NCBI GenBank assembly: GCA_016699695.1 | Contig: CP065006.1 | Location: 1,860,001 to 1,924,000, forward strand | Origin: Bacteroidota bacterium | GTDB lineage: Bacteria; Bacteroidota; Bacteroidia; Bacteroidales; UBA10428 | DNA: 64,000 nucleotides | Reading direction: 5' to 3' | Shown: positions 18,013 to 27,102 of the stretch, in pieces | Numbering within the stretch: the first letter of the stretch is position 1 | Layout of the letters: the number at the start of each line of letters is the position of its first letter | Notes under the pieces: model-generated | Told to the model about the DNA's origin: nothing | The model's database searches: none | The model's input: the letters and a program-made list of their open reading frames with translations, nothing else | Translations under genes and position numbers: made by a program

Positions 18013-18967
18013 ATTCACTGTAATCTCCAAGGTATATTTTCCCTCTCAATCCATTTACTTTCGAAAAATTACCAAGTATTGAATTACTTAGTTCAGAATT
18101 CCGAATAACTGCACCACTATAAACAATTGTATTCTCAAGAATCGAATTTTCGATTATAGCACCTGACTCAATGCTAACACCCGATTTTATAGTCGAATTA
18201 CTTACCTTCGCATCATGTGCAATAAAATTCGATTGAGTTGGATACGTTAATTCAAGCATTCGCTTATTAGTAGCAAGCAATTCCTCGCGATTACCGCAGT
18301 CTAACCATTCGACAAGTTCTGCGCACTTTATTTTAGATCCCTTCTGCTTTAAAGTCTCCAGGCAATTCGTAAGCTGAAATTCGTTATTCTCTCTTGCATT
18401 GTTTTTTATAAGATCATCGATTTCGAACTGAAGATGAGATGCTTCTTTAAAAAAATACAGGCCAACAATGGCATTGTTTGATACAAATTTTTTAGGTTTT
18501 TCTACGAAGTTGGTGATAAAATTTTCTGAATCGGTTTCTACAACACCATATTTCTCAGGATTTTCCACACGCATAGTCCAAATAATACCGTCTGCCTTCG
18601 GATCTGTTTCTATTTTTCCTTTGAACAAGGTATCGGCATAAACCACGAAAACTTCACCCGAAAGAGCTGTACGAGCACAATACAAAGCGTGGGCAGTACC
18701 GAGCGCTTCATACTGATAGTGAATATAGCCTTTGCATCCGATATTAGCCGCAGTGGCAATAAGTTTTTCTTCTACCTCTTTCCCAAAATTACCTATGATA
18801 AAATGAATTTCATCTACAGGAGATTTGCTGGAGTGCTTAATTTCTTCTACTATCCATTCAATCATCGACTTGCCTGCGATATTCATCAATGGCTTAGGCA
18901 AATTCAATGTATGTGGCCGCAACCTGGTGCCGCGTCCTGCCATGGGAATAATAACCTTCATATTCAA
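17999..18967 (-). CDS. Sugar-phosphate nucleotidyltransferase with left-handed beta-helix tail
   Basis: The N-terminal 235 residues are a GT-A-like nucleotidyltransferase. The signature is VIIPMAGRGTRLRPHTLN with the downstream Lys in LPKPLMNIAGKS (residues about 4-33), and a metal-binding Asp lies in VYADTLF. The last 80 residues contain hexapeptide-like repeats (SNSTIKSGVSIESGAIIENS) typical of a left-handed beta-helix. Such enzymes activate sugar 1-phosphates with UTP, GTP or dTTP for polysaccharide synthesis; the substrate cannot be read. It lies between dut (two-base gap) and the TPR lipoprotein gene (overlap), in an operon headed by a flippase, which suggests surface glycan production. 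Confidence 0.88.
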   Translation of the reverse strand: MNMKVIIPMAGRGTRLRPHTLNLPKPLMNIAGKSMIEWIVEEIKHSSKSPVDEIHFIIGNFGKEVEEKLIATAANIGCKGYIHYQYEALGTAHALYCARTALSGEVFVVYADTLFKGKIETDPKADGIIWTMRVENPEKYGVVETDSENFITNFVEKPKKFVSNNAIVGLYFFKEASHLQFEIDDLIKNNARENNEFQLTNCLETLKQKGSKIKCAELVEWLDCGNREELLATNKRMLELTYPTQSNFIAHDAKVSNSTIKSGVSIESGAIIENSILENTIVYSGAVIRNSELSNSILGNFSKVNGLRGKIYLGDYSEYEKI

Positions 18968-18969
18968 TA

Positions 18970-19404
18970 CTATTTCTTTCCAGTATGACCAAAACCTCCG
19001 GCACCTCTGGCCGAATCATTTAAAACTTCTACTTGCATCCATTCCACTTTTTCGTGTTTACCAATAACCATCTGGGCAATCCGGTCGCCATCTTGAATCG
19101 TAAAATCATCTTTTGATAAATTCACAAGAATAACTCCAATTTCACCTCGATAATCAGCATCAATAGTACCCGGGGAGTTTAAGACTCCAATTCCTTTTTT
19201 CAAAGCAAGTCCACTACGAGGACGTACTTGAGCTTCAAAGCCTTCGGGTAATTCCATAAATAAACCCGTGGGTACTAAAACCCTCTCAAGAGATCGGAGA
19301 ACTATGGATTGCTCTATATTAGCACGCAAATCCATTCCGGCAGCATGAAGTGTTTCGTAAGCGGGTAAATCATGTTTTGATTTGTTAACGATTTTTACGA
19401 TCAT
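18970..19404 (-). CDS. dut: Deoxyuridine 5'-triphosphate nucleotidohydrolase
   Basis: Trimeric dUTPase hydrolyses dUTP to dUMP and keeps uracil out of DNA. The 144-residue protein shows all five motifs: 1 AAGMDLRA (about 22), 2 RPRSGLALK (about 62), 3 GTIDADYRGEIGV (about 79), 4 GDRIAQMVI (about 105) and 5 RGAGGFGHTG at the C-terminus. In motif 5 the usual Ser/Thr after GGFG is His, a mild variation. Its start overlaps the end of the flippase gene by 20 bases, so it is in the same transcription unit as cell-surface genes, an arrangement that may only reflect operon packing. Confidence 0.96.
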   Translation of the reverse strand: MIVKIVNKSKHDLPAYETLHAAGMDLRANIEQSIVLRSLERVLVPTGLFMELPEGFEAQVRPRSGLALKKGIGVLNSPGTIDADYRGEIGVILVNLSKDDFTIQDGDRIAQMVIGKHEKVEWMQVEVLNDSARGAGGFGHTGKK

Positions 19405-20875
19405 GAATGAAAAACATTTTAAGTAATCCTTCTTTCCAGCTTACAAAAGTAAGAAATAAAAGAAGTAGAACTGATTTTATAAGTAGATCGAACAGTAGTT
19501 TATCAACAGTAATAAGCCTATTTATAACATAAATTGAAAAGGCCACAATCATATACAGTCCAATACGAGAAAGATTATATGGAACAGGATAATACTTCTG
19601 ACCAAGAAAGTATGAAACTAAAACCATCATACCATAAGAAATTACATGGGCAATTGCACTGGCACCATATCGGTATTGTGTAACAAAATACACATTGATA
19701 ACCACGGTAAATAAAGCACCAATAAGCATTATAATCAAAGCATAATTGGTACGGTTCGATAATTTATACCAGATAGATTGATAGAACAATACACCATATA
19801 AAATATAAGCCATGACAATGTAGGGCACAACAAATAAACCTTCGTGGTAACCAGGGCTTATAAAGAATTTAAGGTAATTAAGAAACAGTAAAATAAATAA
19901 ACTCAAAGCAAGGATAAGACCCACAAAAATATTCATCAATAAAGCATACTGTTCTTTTGCATCCACATCGCGCGATTTGGAGAAAAAATAGGGTTCCGCA
20001 GCGTACCGAAACATTTGCACAAAAATAAGAATTAGCCCTCCCAGCTTATAATTAGCACCATAAATTCCGAGTTCATACAAAGCCACATTCTGATCAGAAA
20101 TAATGTGTTTATAGATGCTTCTGTCGAGGGTTTCATTGATAGTGCCGGCCAATCCGCTAATCATAAGTGGTAAGCCGTATACAAGAATTGGAAATAAATA
20201 TTTAAAGCTAAAATGCTGTATTCTAAAATTCCTTAACTCGGGTATTAATAATAACAAAATAACCGAACTGCTTAAAAAGTTAGCCAGAAAAATAAACCTG
20301 GCACTGATAATGCCTTCCTCATTAAGCAAATATGTGTTATAACCTAAAACTTTGGGGCCGAAATTATAGATGCCCAACATAAGCGAAATATTCAAAATCA
20401 CATGTATAAACTTTAACACAGCAAAACGCATGGCTCTATTTTCTATCCTTAAGCGCGCAAAAGGAATAGCACTAAAAGCTTCTACTGCCAGAATACCAGC
20501 TAAAAGTTGAATAAAAATCGGTTCACCATCGTACTTTAAAAGATGTGCTACTTGCGGAGTAAACACAAGTATTAGAATCAGAAAAAGTGCAGAAACAAAC
20601 AGGAGAGTAGTCAGTATAGTATTGTACACTTTAACCTTATCCTTATTCCCCGACATAAAACGGAAGTAGGTTGTTTCCATGCCTAAGGTTAATAAAATCA
20701 TCAAAAAGGTAATATAAGCGTACAATTCCGTTACTTTTCCATACTCCTGATGGGCCTCGCTAAAAAGTGAATACAAAAAATAAGGAGTAAGCAAAAGATA
20801 ATTCAACAGCCTTGGAACCATAGTACCCAGACCATAGATTACCGTTTGGCCAGCGAGTTTCTTAAAATCATTCAA
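19385..20875 (-). CDS. Polysaccharide biosynthesis flippase (Wzx/MOP superfamily)
   Basis: A 496-residue integral membrane protein with about 12-14 hydrophobic helices spread over its whole length. The N-terminal part reads KKLAGQTVIYGLGTMVPRLLNYLLLTPYF, quoted in two pieces: KKLAGQTVIYGLGTMV and PRLLNYLLLTPYF. This opening is characteristic of the oligosaccharide flippases of the MOP superfamily that move lipid-linked glycans to the outer face of the inner membrane. It heads the minus-strand operon running through dut, the nucleotidyltransferase, the TPR lipoprotein and the EnvC-like protein. It starts back-to-back with the cyclophilin gene. The glycan carried is unknown. Confidence 0.88.
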   Translation of the reverse strand: MNDFKKLAGQTVIYGLGTMVPRLLNYLLLTPYFLYSLFSEAHQEYGKVTELYAYITFLMILLTLGMETTYFRFMSGNKDKVKVYNTILTTLLFVSALFLILILVFTPQVAHLLKYDGEPIFIQLLAGILAVEAFSAIPFARLRIENRAMRFAVLKFIHVILNISLMLGIYNFGPKVLGYNTYLLNEEGIISARFIFLANFLSSSVILLLLIPELRNFRIQHFSFKYLFPILVYGLPLMISGLAGTINETLDRSIYKHIISDQNVALYELGIYGANYKLGGLILIFVQMFRYAAEPYFFSKSRDVDAKEQYALLMNIFVGLILALSLFILLFLNYLKFFISPGYHEGLFVVPYIVMAYILYGVLFYQSIWYKLSNRTNYALIIMLIGALFTVVINVYFVTQYRYGASAIAHVISYGMMVLVSYFLGQKYYPVPYNLSRIGLYMIVAFSIYVINRLITVDKLLFDLLIKSVLLLLFLTFVSWKEGLLKMFFIHDRKNR

Positions 20876-20906
20876 TGTTTCGTTTTTTTAGGTACAATTC
20901 TATTGT

Positions 20907-20914
20907 TAAATTTG
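20907..20914 (+). promoter_or_regulatory. -7 promoter box of the cyclophilin gene
   Basis: TAAATTTG is an exact TAnnTTTG box, preceded at about 20 bases by a T-run that could act as -33. Transcription would begin near 20921, which is downstream of an ATG at 20875 and upstream of the ATG at 20932, so it decides for the later start. Confidence 0.5.
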
Positions 20915-20931
20915 TTCCAAATCCTCCAGCT

Positions 20932-21591
20932 ATGAAAAAACTTCAGCTTTGTTTTCTTGCTTCGTTTATTACTTTAATCGTGAGCGCACAGCCGAAATAT
21001 CCAACGGTGATAATGGAAACCACAGCCGGTACCATTAAATTAATTCTTTACGAAGATACTCCATTGCATTCCGATAACTTTGTAAAATTAGTGAATGAAG
21101 GATATTATAATGGTCAACTTTTTCATAGAGTTATCAAGAATTTTATGATACAAACCGGCGATGACCAATCGATCAGTGCTGCCCCCGGTAAGGAATTAGG
21201 CACAGGAGGAAAAGATTATACCATACCGGCGGAGTTTCGTGATAAGTATTACCACAAAAAGGGAGCATTGGCTGCAGCTCGTCAAGGCGACGCTACGAAT
21301 CCAAAAAAAGCTTCATCGGGTTCGCAATTTTACATTGTACAAGGTATGGTTTTAGATTCGCTCTACCTCGATGCCTATGTGAAAAAAGGAATGCACAAAC
21401 CTTTTACAGAAATAGAAAAAGCAGACTATTCAAGCATTGGAGGAACTCCACACCTGGATACACAATATACTGTATTCGGCGAAGTAATTGAAGGCCTGGA
21501 AGTGATTGACCAAATTGCAAGTGTAGCAACCGATACACGGAACAGACCACTCGAGGATATTAAAATAATAAAGATGTATACCCTTAAATAA
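20932..21591 (+). CDS. Secreted peptidyl-prolyl cis-trans isomerase (cyclophilin type)
   Basis: The chosen start gives MKKLQLCFLASFITLIVSAQ, a clean signal peptide; starting at 20875 would bury it behind 19 residues and lie before the likely promoter. The mature protein is a cyclophilin of about 200 residues. Its active-site stretches are QLFHRVIKNFMIQTGD (near residue 62), SGSQFYIVQG and TQYTVFGEVIEGLEVID. It catalyses proline isomerisation during folding of exported proteins in the periplasm. An insertion (about residues 75-100, KELGTGGKDYTIPAEF and a helix) is common in the Bacteroidota branch. Eight bases separate it from pheS, so the two are probably co-transcribed. Confidence 0.92.
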   Translation: MKKLQLCFLASFITLIVSAQPKYPTVIMETTAGTIKLILYEDTPLHSDNFVKLVNEGYYNGQLFHRVIKNFMIQTGDDQSISAAPGKELGTGGKDYTIPAEFRDKYYHKKGALAAARQGDATNPKKASSGSQFYIVQGMVLDSLYLDAYVKKGMHKPFTEIEKADYSSIGGTPHLDTQYTVFGEVIEGLEVIDQIASVATDTRNRPLEDIKIIKMYTLK

Positions 21592-21598
21592 GTAATCG

Positions 21599-22618
21599 AT
21601 GAAGGAGAAGATACAAGAAATAAAAAACGAAATAATCCAACAAAACCTTCTTTCTGCAGACCATTTAGAAGATTTCAGACTGAAATTTTTGAGTAAAAAG
21701 GGTGCTCTGGGTAACCTGTTCAACGACTTTAAGGATGTACCCGCATCCGATAAAAAAATAATAGGTCAGGAGCTCAATCAACTTAAACAACTTGCACAGG
21801 ATACTTACAGCCAGGCAAAAGAAACATTATCACTGGCAGACTTAAAAACAGGTTCGCAGGAAGACTTTTCCAAAACTCCTGAGTTCATTAACCTTGGATC
21901 TCGACACCCCATTTCATCGGTACGGCGCGAAATTATCGACATATTTACCAAACTAGGTTTCACAGTAGCACAAGGACCAGAAATTGAAGATGACTGGCAT
22001 GTATTTTCGGGATTAAACTTCCCTGAAGAACATCCGGCCCGTGACATGCAGGATACTTTTTTTATCGAAAAAAATCCGGATATTTTACTCCGCACACATA
22101 CCTCGTCGGTGCAAGTACGTGTAATGGAAACACAAAAACCTCCGATTCGACAGATTTTTCCCGGCAGAGTTTTCCGAAACGAAGCCATCTCATCCCGCTC
22201 GCATTGTATCTTTCATCAGATAGAAGGCCTCTACATCGACACCGATGTTTCCTTTGCTGACCTCAAACAAACTCTTCTTCTTTTTTCAAAAGAATTCTTT
22301 GGTTCAGAAACCAAAATAAGGCTCCGACCATCCTTTTTTCCATTTACCGAACCTTCGGCTGAAATGGATGTATCATGCTCCATTTGTCATGGAAAAGGCT
22401 GCAATGTTTGCAAGTATACAGGCTTTCTCGAAATTCTTGGTTGCGGCATGGTCGATCCGAATGTGCTGGAAGTATCGAATATTGACAGTACGAAATATAC
22501 CGGGTTTGCTTTTGGTATGGGCATAGAACGTATTACCATGCTCAAATACCAGATAAAGGACATCCGCTACTTTTTCGAAAACGATGTAAGGTTTCTAAAA
22601 CAGTTCTCGCATCTATAA
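21599..22618 (+). CDS. pheS: Phenylalanyl-tRNA synthetase alpha subunit
   Basis: PheS is the catalytic subunit of the alpha2beta2 enzyme that charges tRNA-Phe. The 339 residues start with a coiled-coil arm for tRNA binding (1-90). The class II core follows with motif 2 (GRVFRNEAISSRSHC, about 190) and motif 3 (GFAFGMGIERITMLKY near the C-terminus). A CSICHGKGCNVC cluster near residue 258 is a normal feature of this subunit. pheT is not next to it: the downstream gene is ruvB, convergent, nine bases away. Separate pheS and pheT loci are common in this phylum. Confidence 0.96.
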   Translation: MKEKIQEIKNEIIQQNLLSADHLEDFRLKFLSKKGALGNLFNDFKDVPASDKKIIGQELNQLKQLAQDTYSQAKETLSLADLKTGSQEDFSKTPEFINLGSRHPISSVRREIIDIFTKLGFTVAQGPEIEDDWHVFSGLNFPEEHPARDMQDTFFIEKNPDILLRTHTSSVQVRVMETQKPPIRQIFPGRVFRNEAISSRSHCIFHQIEGLYIDTDVSFADLKQTLLLFSKEFFGSETKIRLRPSFFPFTEPSAEMDVSCSICHGKGCNVCKYTGFLEILGCGMVDPNVLEVSNIDSTKYTGFAFGMGIERITMLKYQIKDIRYFFENDVRFLKQFSHL

Positions 22619-22627
22619 AACATTTGG

Positions 22628-23644
22628 CTAAAAAAGGGTAAGGTTGCGTCCATTAAGGCTTTTACCTAAATGTTTATAAGCCAAATCGGTAACCTCACGG
22701 CCACGAGGAGTACGTTTTATAAAGCCTTCCTTAATAAGAAAGGGTTCGTAGACATCTTCGATTGTACCCGGATCTTCACCAATGGCAGTTCCAATGGTAT
22801 TAAGCCCTACAGGACCTCCACTGAATTTATCGATAATAATATTGAGAATTTTATTATCCATTTCATCAAGACCCAGGTTATCGATGTTCATTGCCTCTAG
22901 GGCGTACTGTGCAATATCCCGATCGATAGAGCCATTGCTTTTTACCTGAGCAAAATCGCGGACACGCCGTAGAAGAGCATTAGCAATGCGGGGAGTACCA
23001 CGCGAACGACGGGCTATCTCCTGAGCGGCTTCTTTCACAATCGGAACATTTAAAATACGGGCCGAACGCAATACAATTCCACTTAGTACTTCCGTATCGT
23101 AATATTCCAAATGAAGCTTAATACCAAAACGTGAACGTAGCGGACTGGTTAGTAATCCTGAACGAGTGGTGGCTCCAATAAGTGTAAAATTATTCAGATT
23201 AAGTTGAATGCTTCTGGCGTTAGGCCCTTTGTCGATCATGATATCGATCTTAAAATCTTCCATGGCAGAATAAAGAAACTCTTCGACCACAGAACTTAGA
23301 CGGTGAATTTCGTCGATAAATAGAATGTCTTTTTCTTCAAGGTTAGTAAGAATTCCAGCCAAATCACCAGCCTTTTCCAATACAGGACCGGAAGTTATCT
23401 TGATACCCGAACCCAGTTCATTGCAAATAATGTTTGCCAAGGAAGTTTTACCTAATCCAGGAGGACCAGCAAGCAAAACATGATCCAGCGCTTCATCGCG
23501 CATTAGGGCAGCTTTTACATAAACCTTTAAATTTTCAGTGATATGGTTCTGACCTTTAAATTCATCAATGCTTTTAGGTCGAATAATGTTATCTCTATCC
23601 ACATTCTCCTGAAGCTGCTCTTGCCTTATATCAAAATCTTCCAT
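22628..23644 (-). CDS. ruvB: Holliday junction branch migration helicase RuvB
   Basis: RuvB is the hexameric AAA+ motor that drives branch migration with RuvA. The 338 residues contain Walker A (GPPGLGKTSLA, about 58), Walker B (LFIDEIHRL, about 107), sensor 1 with GATTRSGLLTSPLRSRFG, and the C-terminal winged helix (KEGFIKRTPRGREVTDLAYKHLG) that binds DNA. Length and motifs are normal. It is the last gene of the minus-strand operon nadA, MORN protein, ruvB, eight bases after the MORN protein stop. Confidence 0.97.
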   Translation of the reverse strand: MEDFDIRQEQLQENVDRDNIIRPKSIDEFKGQNHITENLKVYVKAALMRDEALDHVLLAGPPGLGKTSLANIICNELGSGIKITSGPVLEKAGDLAGILTNLEEKDILFIDEIHRLSSVVEEFLYSAMEDFKIDIMIDKGPNARSIQLNLNNFTLIGATTRSGLLTSPLRSRFGIKLHLEYYDTEVLSGIVLRSARILNVPIVKEAAQEIARRSRGTPRIANALLRRVRDFAQVKSNGSIDRDIAQYALEAMNIDNLGLDEMDNKILNIIIDKFSGGPVGLNTIGTAIGEDPGTIEDVYEPFLIKEGFIKRTPRGREVTDLAYKHLGKSLNGRNLTLF

Positions 23645-23652
23645 CGCCCTCT

Positions 23653-25209
23653 TTATTGAATCACTTTCGAACCCTCTACAGGAAAATCAATACGAACACC
23701 ATTAATGCGATACTCTATATCGTTCTTGTAACTAATCGTTATTTTTAATTCACCTAACTCATTGTACTTTTTCCAATGTCTTTCTCTAATGCCATTGCTA
23801 TAATATTGTTCCTCTTTTAAGGTACCATCTTCGTAAAAAAACACATGTTTTCCGTTTGCGTTGCCCTGTACAAAATTGCCTTCGAACGAAAGTGCTCCAT
23901 TGTCGTAATAATGCCTCCATTTACCATCCATTAAACCTGTTACATAATTGCCCTCAGCTCTGTGGTCATTAATAACTAGTTTCCATTTTCCCTCCTTTTC
24001 ACCATCAAAATAAGTTCCCTCCACAATCAGAGTGCCCAGTGTATCGTATTCGTAATAGAAACCTTCTTCTTTTCCATTGAGGTATTCTTCTTCGCGCCAG
24101 ATTTTACCGTTTGGGTAATACCATTTCCATAATCCTGAATATTTTCCTTTCGAATAATTTCCGGTTTGCTCCACTTTGCCCGTCTCAGAATAAAAGACCC
24201 AGGGACCTTCGCGTTGGTTATCCTTATAAACACCTTTCGCTTTAATAGCTCCACCATTATAATAATCTTCCCAACTGCCATTACGCTGACCCTCTTCATC
24301 AATAAAACCTGAGCCAATTAACTCAGAATAATCGTTGTACACCAATGTTTTTATCACAGCTCCACTGCGATCAAATTCCTTATGTATGCCTACAGGCTTA
24401 TTCTCAATATAAGGACCGGAGCTTTTCAGAATTCCATCTTCATTAAATACTTGCTTTTCTATCGATTCAATAGATCCTTCATTCACGCGTTCGATCAGGT
24501 TTCCATCCCGATAAAGCAAGGTTAACACCAACTCACCGTTGCTTGCATACTCTTTGTAATAGCCATCCAACAGTCCATCTTTATAGTAACTCTCATTTCT
24601 AACTCTAAAACCTTCGTAAAATTCCTGCCATAATCCTTCTTTGTTGCCCTTTTCATTATAACGATTTAATCTTACCCGTTCTTTAATTACACCCTTTCGA
24701 TAAGAATAAATGGCCACTATTCTACCATCTTTTTCAAACTCGTATGAAAAACCTTCACGCTTGTTATTGGCATAATTTGCCATTTCCTTCACTAAACCGC
24801 TCTCGTAATAATAATAAGCGGTTCCTTCCAGTTGATCGTTTACAAATAGTTCTTTGCTGATATATTTTCCGATAGCTTGTTCTGGCTCCTCGTAATATTT
24901 AAAAGTATAACCATTCTTCAAACCATTGAGGTAAGACATTTTCGAAACAGTATCGCCAACCAGATTATAAAAAACCCAAATGCTGTCTAATTGATAATTG
25001 GTTCGTCTCCCTTCAGATTTTTTAACCCCGGTTGGGTAATAGCTTATCCAATAACCTTCTGGTTTACCATCCTTTAAAAAGCCTTCGCTCTGAAGACTTC
25101 CATTTGGGTAAAAAATCTTGTTATATCCATTCGGATTCAGTTCTGCCTGGCTAAAGCCTTGCACAGCATACACGAAGAAAAGTAAAAGAATAAATCTATA
25201 CCTCATCAA
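23653..25209 (-). CDS. Exported MORN-2 repeat protein
   Basis: A signal peptide (RFILLLFFVYAVQGFSQ, residues 4-20) precedes about 500 residues made almost wholly of MORN-2 repeats. Each runs about 22-24 residues with the pattern Tyr-Tyr-x-Asn/Asp-Gly-x-Leu ... Gly-Lys-x-Glu-Gly-x-Trp (for example YYDNGALSFEGNFVQGNANG). About 20 units are recognisable, forming an elongated beta-hairpin sheet. Similar proteins are widespread in Bacteroidota and are often annotated as YwqK-like, but no biochemical role is established here. It overlaps nadA by four bases and is followed by ruvB, so it is translationally linked to two unrelated housekeeping genes. Confidence 0.9.
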   Translation of the reverse strand: MMRYRFILLLFFVYAVQGFSQAELNPNGYNKIFYPNGSLQSEGFLKDGKPEGYWISYYPTGVKKSEGRRTNYQLDSIWVFYNLVGDTVSKMSYLNGLKNGYTFKYYEEPEQAIGKYISKELFVNDQLEGTAYYYYESGLVKEMANYANNKREGFSYEFEKDGRIVAIYSYRKGVIKERVRLNRYNEKGNKEGLWQEFYEGFRVRNESYYKDGLLDGYYKEYASNGELVLTLLYRDGNLIERVNEGSIESIEKQVFNEDGILKSSGPYIENKPVGIHKEFDRSGAVIKTLVYNDYSELIGSGFIDEEGQRNGSWEDYYNGGAIKAKGVYKDNQREGPWVFYSETGKVEQTGNYSKGKYSGLWKWYYPNGKIWREEEYLNGKEEGFYYEYDTLGTLIVEGTYFDGEKEGKWKLVINDHRAEGNYVTGLMDGKWRHYYDNGALSFEGNFVQGNANGKHVFFYEDGTLKEEQYYSNGIRERHWKKYNELGELKITISYKNDIEYRINGVRIDFPVEGSKVIQ

Positions 25210-26201
25210 AGCGAAAGTTTTTCGGATATTTCTAGCATTCGATTAATTGGTTTTACAGCCTGAGTACGAATAGATTCTTCCACTAAAACTTCAGGTAACT
25301 CGTATTTCAATGCATGATATATCTTTTCCAGCGTATTCAATTTCATAAAAGTACAATCGTTGCATCCGCAACTTGAATCGATAGGAGGGGCCGCAATAAA
25401 CTCCTTATCGGGACAAGCCTTTTTCATCTGATGCAAGATACCAGATTCTGTAGCTACAATATAACTTTGTGCACTGTCTTTTTTCACAAAAGATAACAAT
25501 GCCGCCGTGGAACCAATAAAATCTGAAACAAGCAAGATAGGCTTTTTGCATTCAGGATGCGCAATAATCGTTGCCTGCGGATGATCTTTCTTGATAGCCA
25601 AAATGCGCTCAAGCGAAAATTCCTCGTGCACATGACAGGCACCATCCCAAATAAGCATTTCACGACCAGTTTGCGATTTAATGTAACTACCAAGGTTTCT
25701 ATCGGGTGCAAAAATTATTTTCTCGCCTGCGGGTAAACTATTTACAATGGCCAGCGCATTGGTTGAAGTACACACAATATCGGTAAGAGCCTTAATTGCC
25801 GCAGAGGTATTTACATAACTTATTACAGTGTAATCGGGATGTGCCTCTCTGAATTTTTTGAATTCAACCGGATTACAACTATCTGCCAGTGAACAACCAG
25901 CTTTTGTGTCGGGGAGAAGCACTTTTTTATCAGGACAAAGGATTTTTGCTGTTTCGGCCATAAAATGGACCCCACAAAGCAGAATAATATCAGCTTTGGT
26001 GCGTGCAGCCTGTTGAGCAAGTGCCAGACTATCGCCAACAAAATGTGCTATATCCTGAATATCTCCAGTTTGATAATAATGGGCAAATATTACAGCATTC
26101 TTATCTTCGCAAAGTTGCTTGATGGCCTTTGGTAAATGAATACTTTTATCTGCTTTCAAATTCAGATATCCATATTTTTCAATATCAGACTTATTAAACA
26201 T
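25206..26201 (-). CDS. nadA: Quinolinate synthase A
   Basis: NadA condenses iminoaspartate with dihydroxyacetone phosphate to quinolinate, the first committed precursor of NAD, using a [4Fe-4S] cluster. The 331-residue protein has the expected three cysteines: in ILLCGVHFMAETAK (about 77-90), in HPECKKP (about 216), and the C-terminal group DSSCGCNDCTFMKL (about 285-298). The internal triple-repeat fold is marked by FAHYYQTGDIQDIAHFVGDS and LPDTKAGCSLADSC. The partner nadB is not in the window. It heads the operon with the MORN protein and ruvB. Confidence 0.96.
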   Translation of the reverse strand: MFNKSDIEKYGYLNLKADKSIHLPKAIKQLCEDKNAVIFAHYYQTGDIQDIAHFVGDSLALAQQAARTKADIILLCGVHFMAETAKILCPDKKVLLPDTKAGCSLADSCNPVEFKKFREAHPDYTVISYVNTSAAIKALTDIVCTSTNALAIVNSLPAGEKIIFAPDRNLGSYIKSQTGREMLIWDGACHVHEEFSLERILAIKKDHPQATIIAHPECKKPILLVSDFIGSTAALLSFVKKDSAQSYIVATESGILHQMKKACPDKEFIAAPPIDSSCGCNDCTFMKLNTLEKIYHALKYELPEVLVEESIRTQAVKPINRMLEISEKLSL

Positions 26202-26664
26202 ATAAAATAAAAAAAAGAAATAATTTAAAATTATTTATGATGATGATGATAGGCTGTTAACAGTGTTAATTAAAAAAATGCAATTCACTTGCTTTTTAGT
26301 TACCAATAGTGGGTTAACACAACTATCAACAGGTATTAGGGATCAAAAATACTGAAAATCATTTGTTTCTTGCAATAATTAACAGCTTGTTAATATTCTA
26401 AAAGTTGAAAAAAATGCAGGATATAAACAGGTCTGATTTGTTAAAAAAGCAGCTAAAAAAAAGCGAAAAACTCACACGTTTTTTGCTTTGAAAAGTGCTT
26501 GCCATGCATTATACAATACTCTATCTGAATAAATCAAGTGTTTTCTGTCAAAAATTATCGAACATAATCAACAAATAATTCACACGATGTTTCCATTTAA
26601 TTGTGAGTAAATTCCCTTCCAATTTTTATAACTTCGCCTTGCATCGATAAGTTACTTCAAACTG
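26202..26664. other. 463-base AT-rich divergent intergenic region
   Basis: No gene is visible between nadA (minus) and rpiB (plus). The region is strongly AT-rich, with several GTTAAC-type motifs (CTGTTAACAG at 26254, GGGTTAACAC, TTAACAGC...TTGTTAAT) and a hairpin at 26460-26489. A TAACTTCG box at 26629-26636 resembles the -7 element and could start rpiB transcription. Sites resembling DnaA boxes are weak (ACTATCAACAG, AATCAACAAA), so I do not call an origin, although two parS-like sites exist within 20 kb. Confidence 0.5.
26460..26489. other. A/T-rich hairpin in the nadA-rpiB gap
   Basis: AAAGCGAAAAAC (26460-26471) pairs with GTTTTTTGCTTT (26478-26489) over 12 positions with one G-T mismatch and a six-base loop. 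It is not followed by a T-run on either strand, so it is not an obvious terminator. It may be a protein-binding dyad or structured leader. Confidence 0.45.
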
Positions 26665-27102
26665 TTGAATATGAAAATTGCAATGGCCAGCGATCATGCT
26701 GGCTTCGAAATGAAAAGCTACCTGGTTGATTTCCTTCGCGCACAAGGAACAGAAGTAGATGACTTTGGACCAAACTCTGCCGAGAGTGTCGACTATCCCG
26801 ATTATGCCCATCCACTTGCAAAAGCTGTTGAAGAAGGAAAGTATGAGCTCGCCATTGCTATGTGTGGTAGTGGTAATGGAATTAACATGACTTTGAACAA
26901 ACACCAGGGCATACGATCGGCTTTATGCTGGACCACAGAAATTGCCAAACTGGCCAGAGAGCACAACGATGCCAATGTGTGTACCCTTCCGGCACGTTTT
27001 CTTAGCAAAGAAGAAGCCCAACAAATAGTAAATGTTTTTTTAAATACGGCTTTCGAGGGAGGACGCCACCAGCGACGAATCGATAAAATTTCCTGCAGTT
27101 AA
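26665..27102 (+). CDS. rpiB: Ribose 5-phosphate isomerase B
   Basis: RpiB interconverts ribose 5-phosphate and ribulose 5-phosphate in the pentose phosphate pathway. The translated frame starts at 26665 (ATG AAT ATG), and MKIAMASDHAGFEMK begins two codons later. Family marks are ASDHAGFEMK (residues about 8-17), the DFGPNSAESVDYPDYAHP stretch (about 37), the catalytic region MCGSGNGINMTLNK with the nucleophile position Cys (about 72), and NDANVCTLPARFLS. Length (about 145) is normal. It is convergent with the VanZ-like gene, the coding regions overlapping by four bases. Confidence 0.95.
   Translation: MNMKIAMASDHAGFEMKSYLVDFLRAQGTEVDDFGPNSAESVDYPDYAHPLAKAVEEGKYELAIAMCGSGNGINMTLNKHQGIRSALCWTTEIAKLAREHNDANVCTLPARFLSKEEAQQIVNVFLNTAFEGGRHQRRIDKISCS

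Noticed and set aside
26202..26664. Chromosomal origin of replication
   Set aside because: AT-rich and near parS-like sites, but only weak DnaA-box-like sequences, and no dnaA or dnaN neighbour. Left as an observation without a call.
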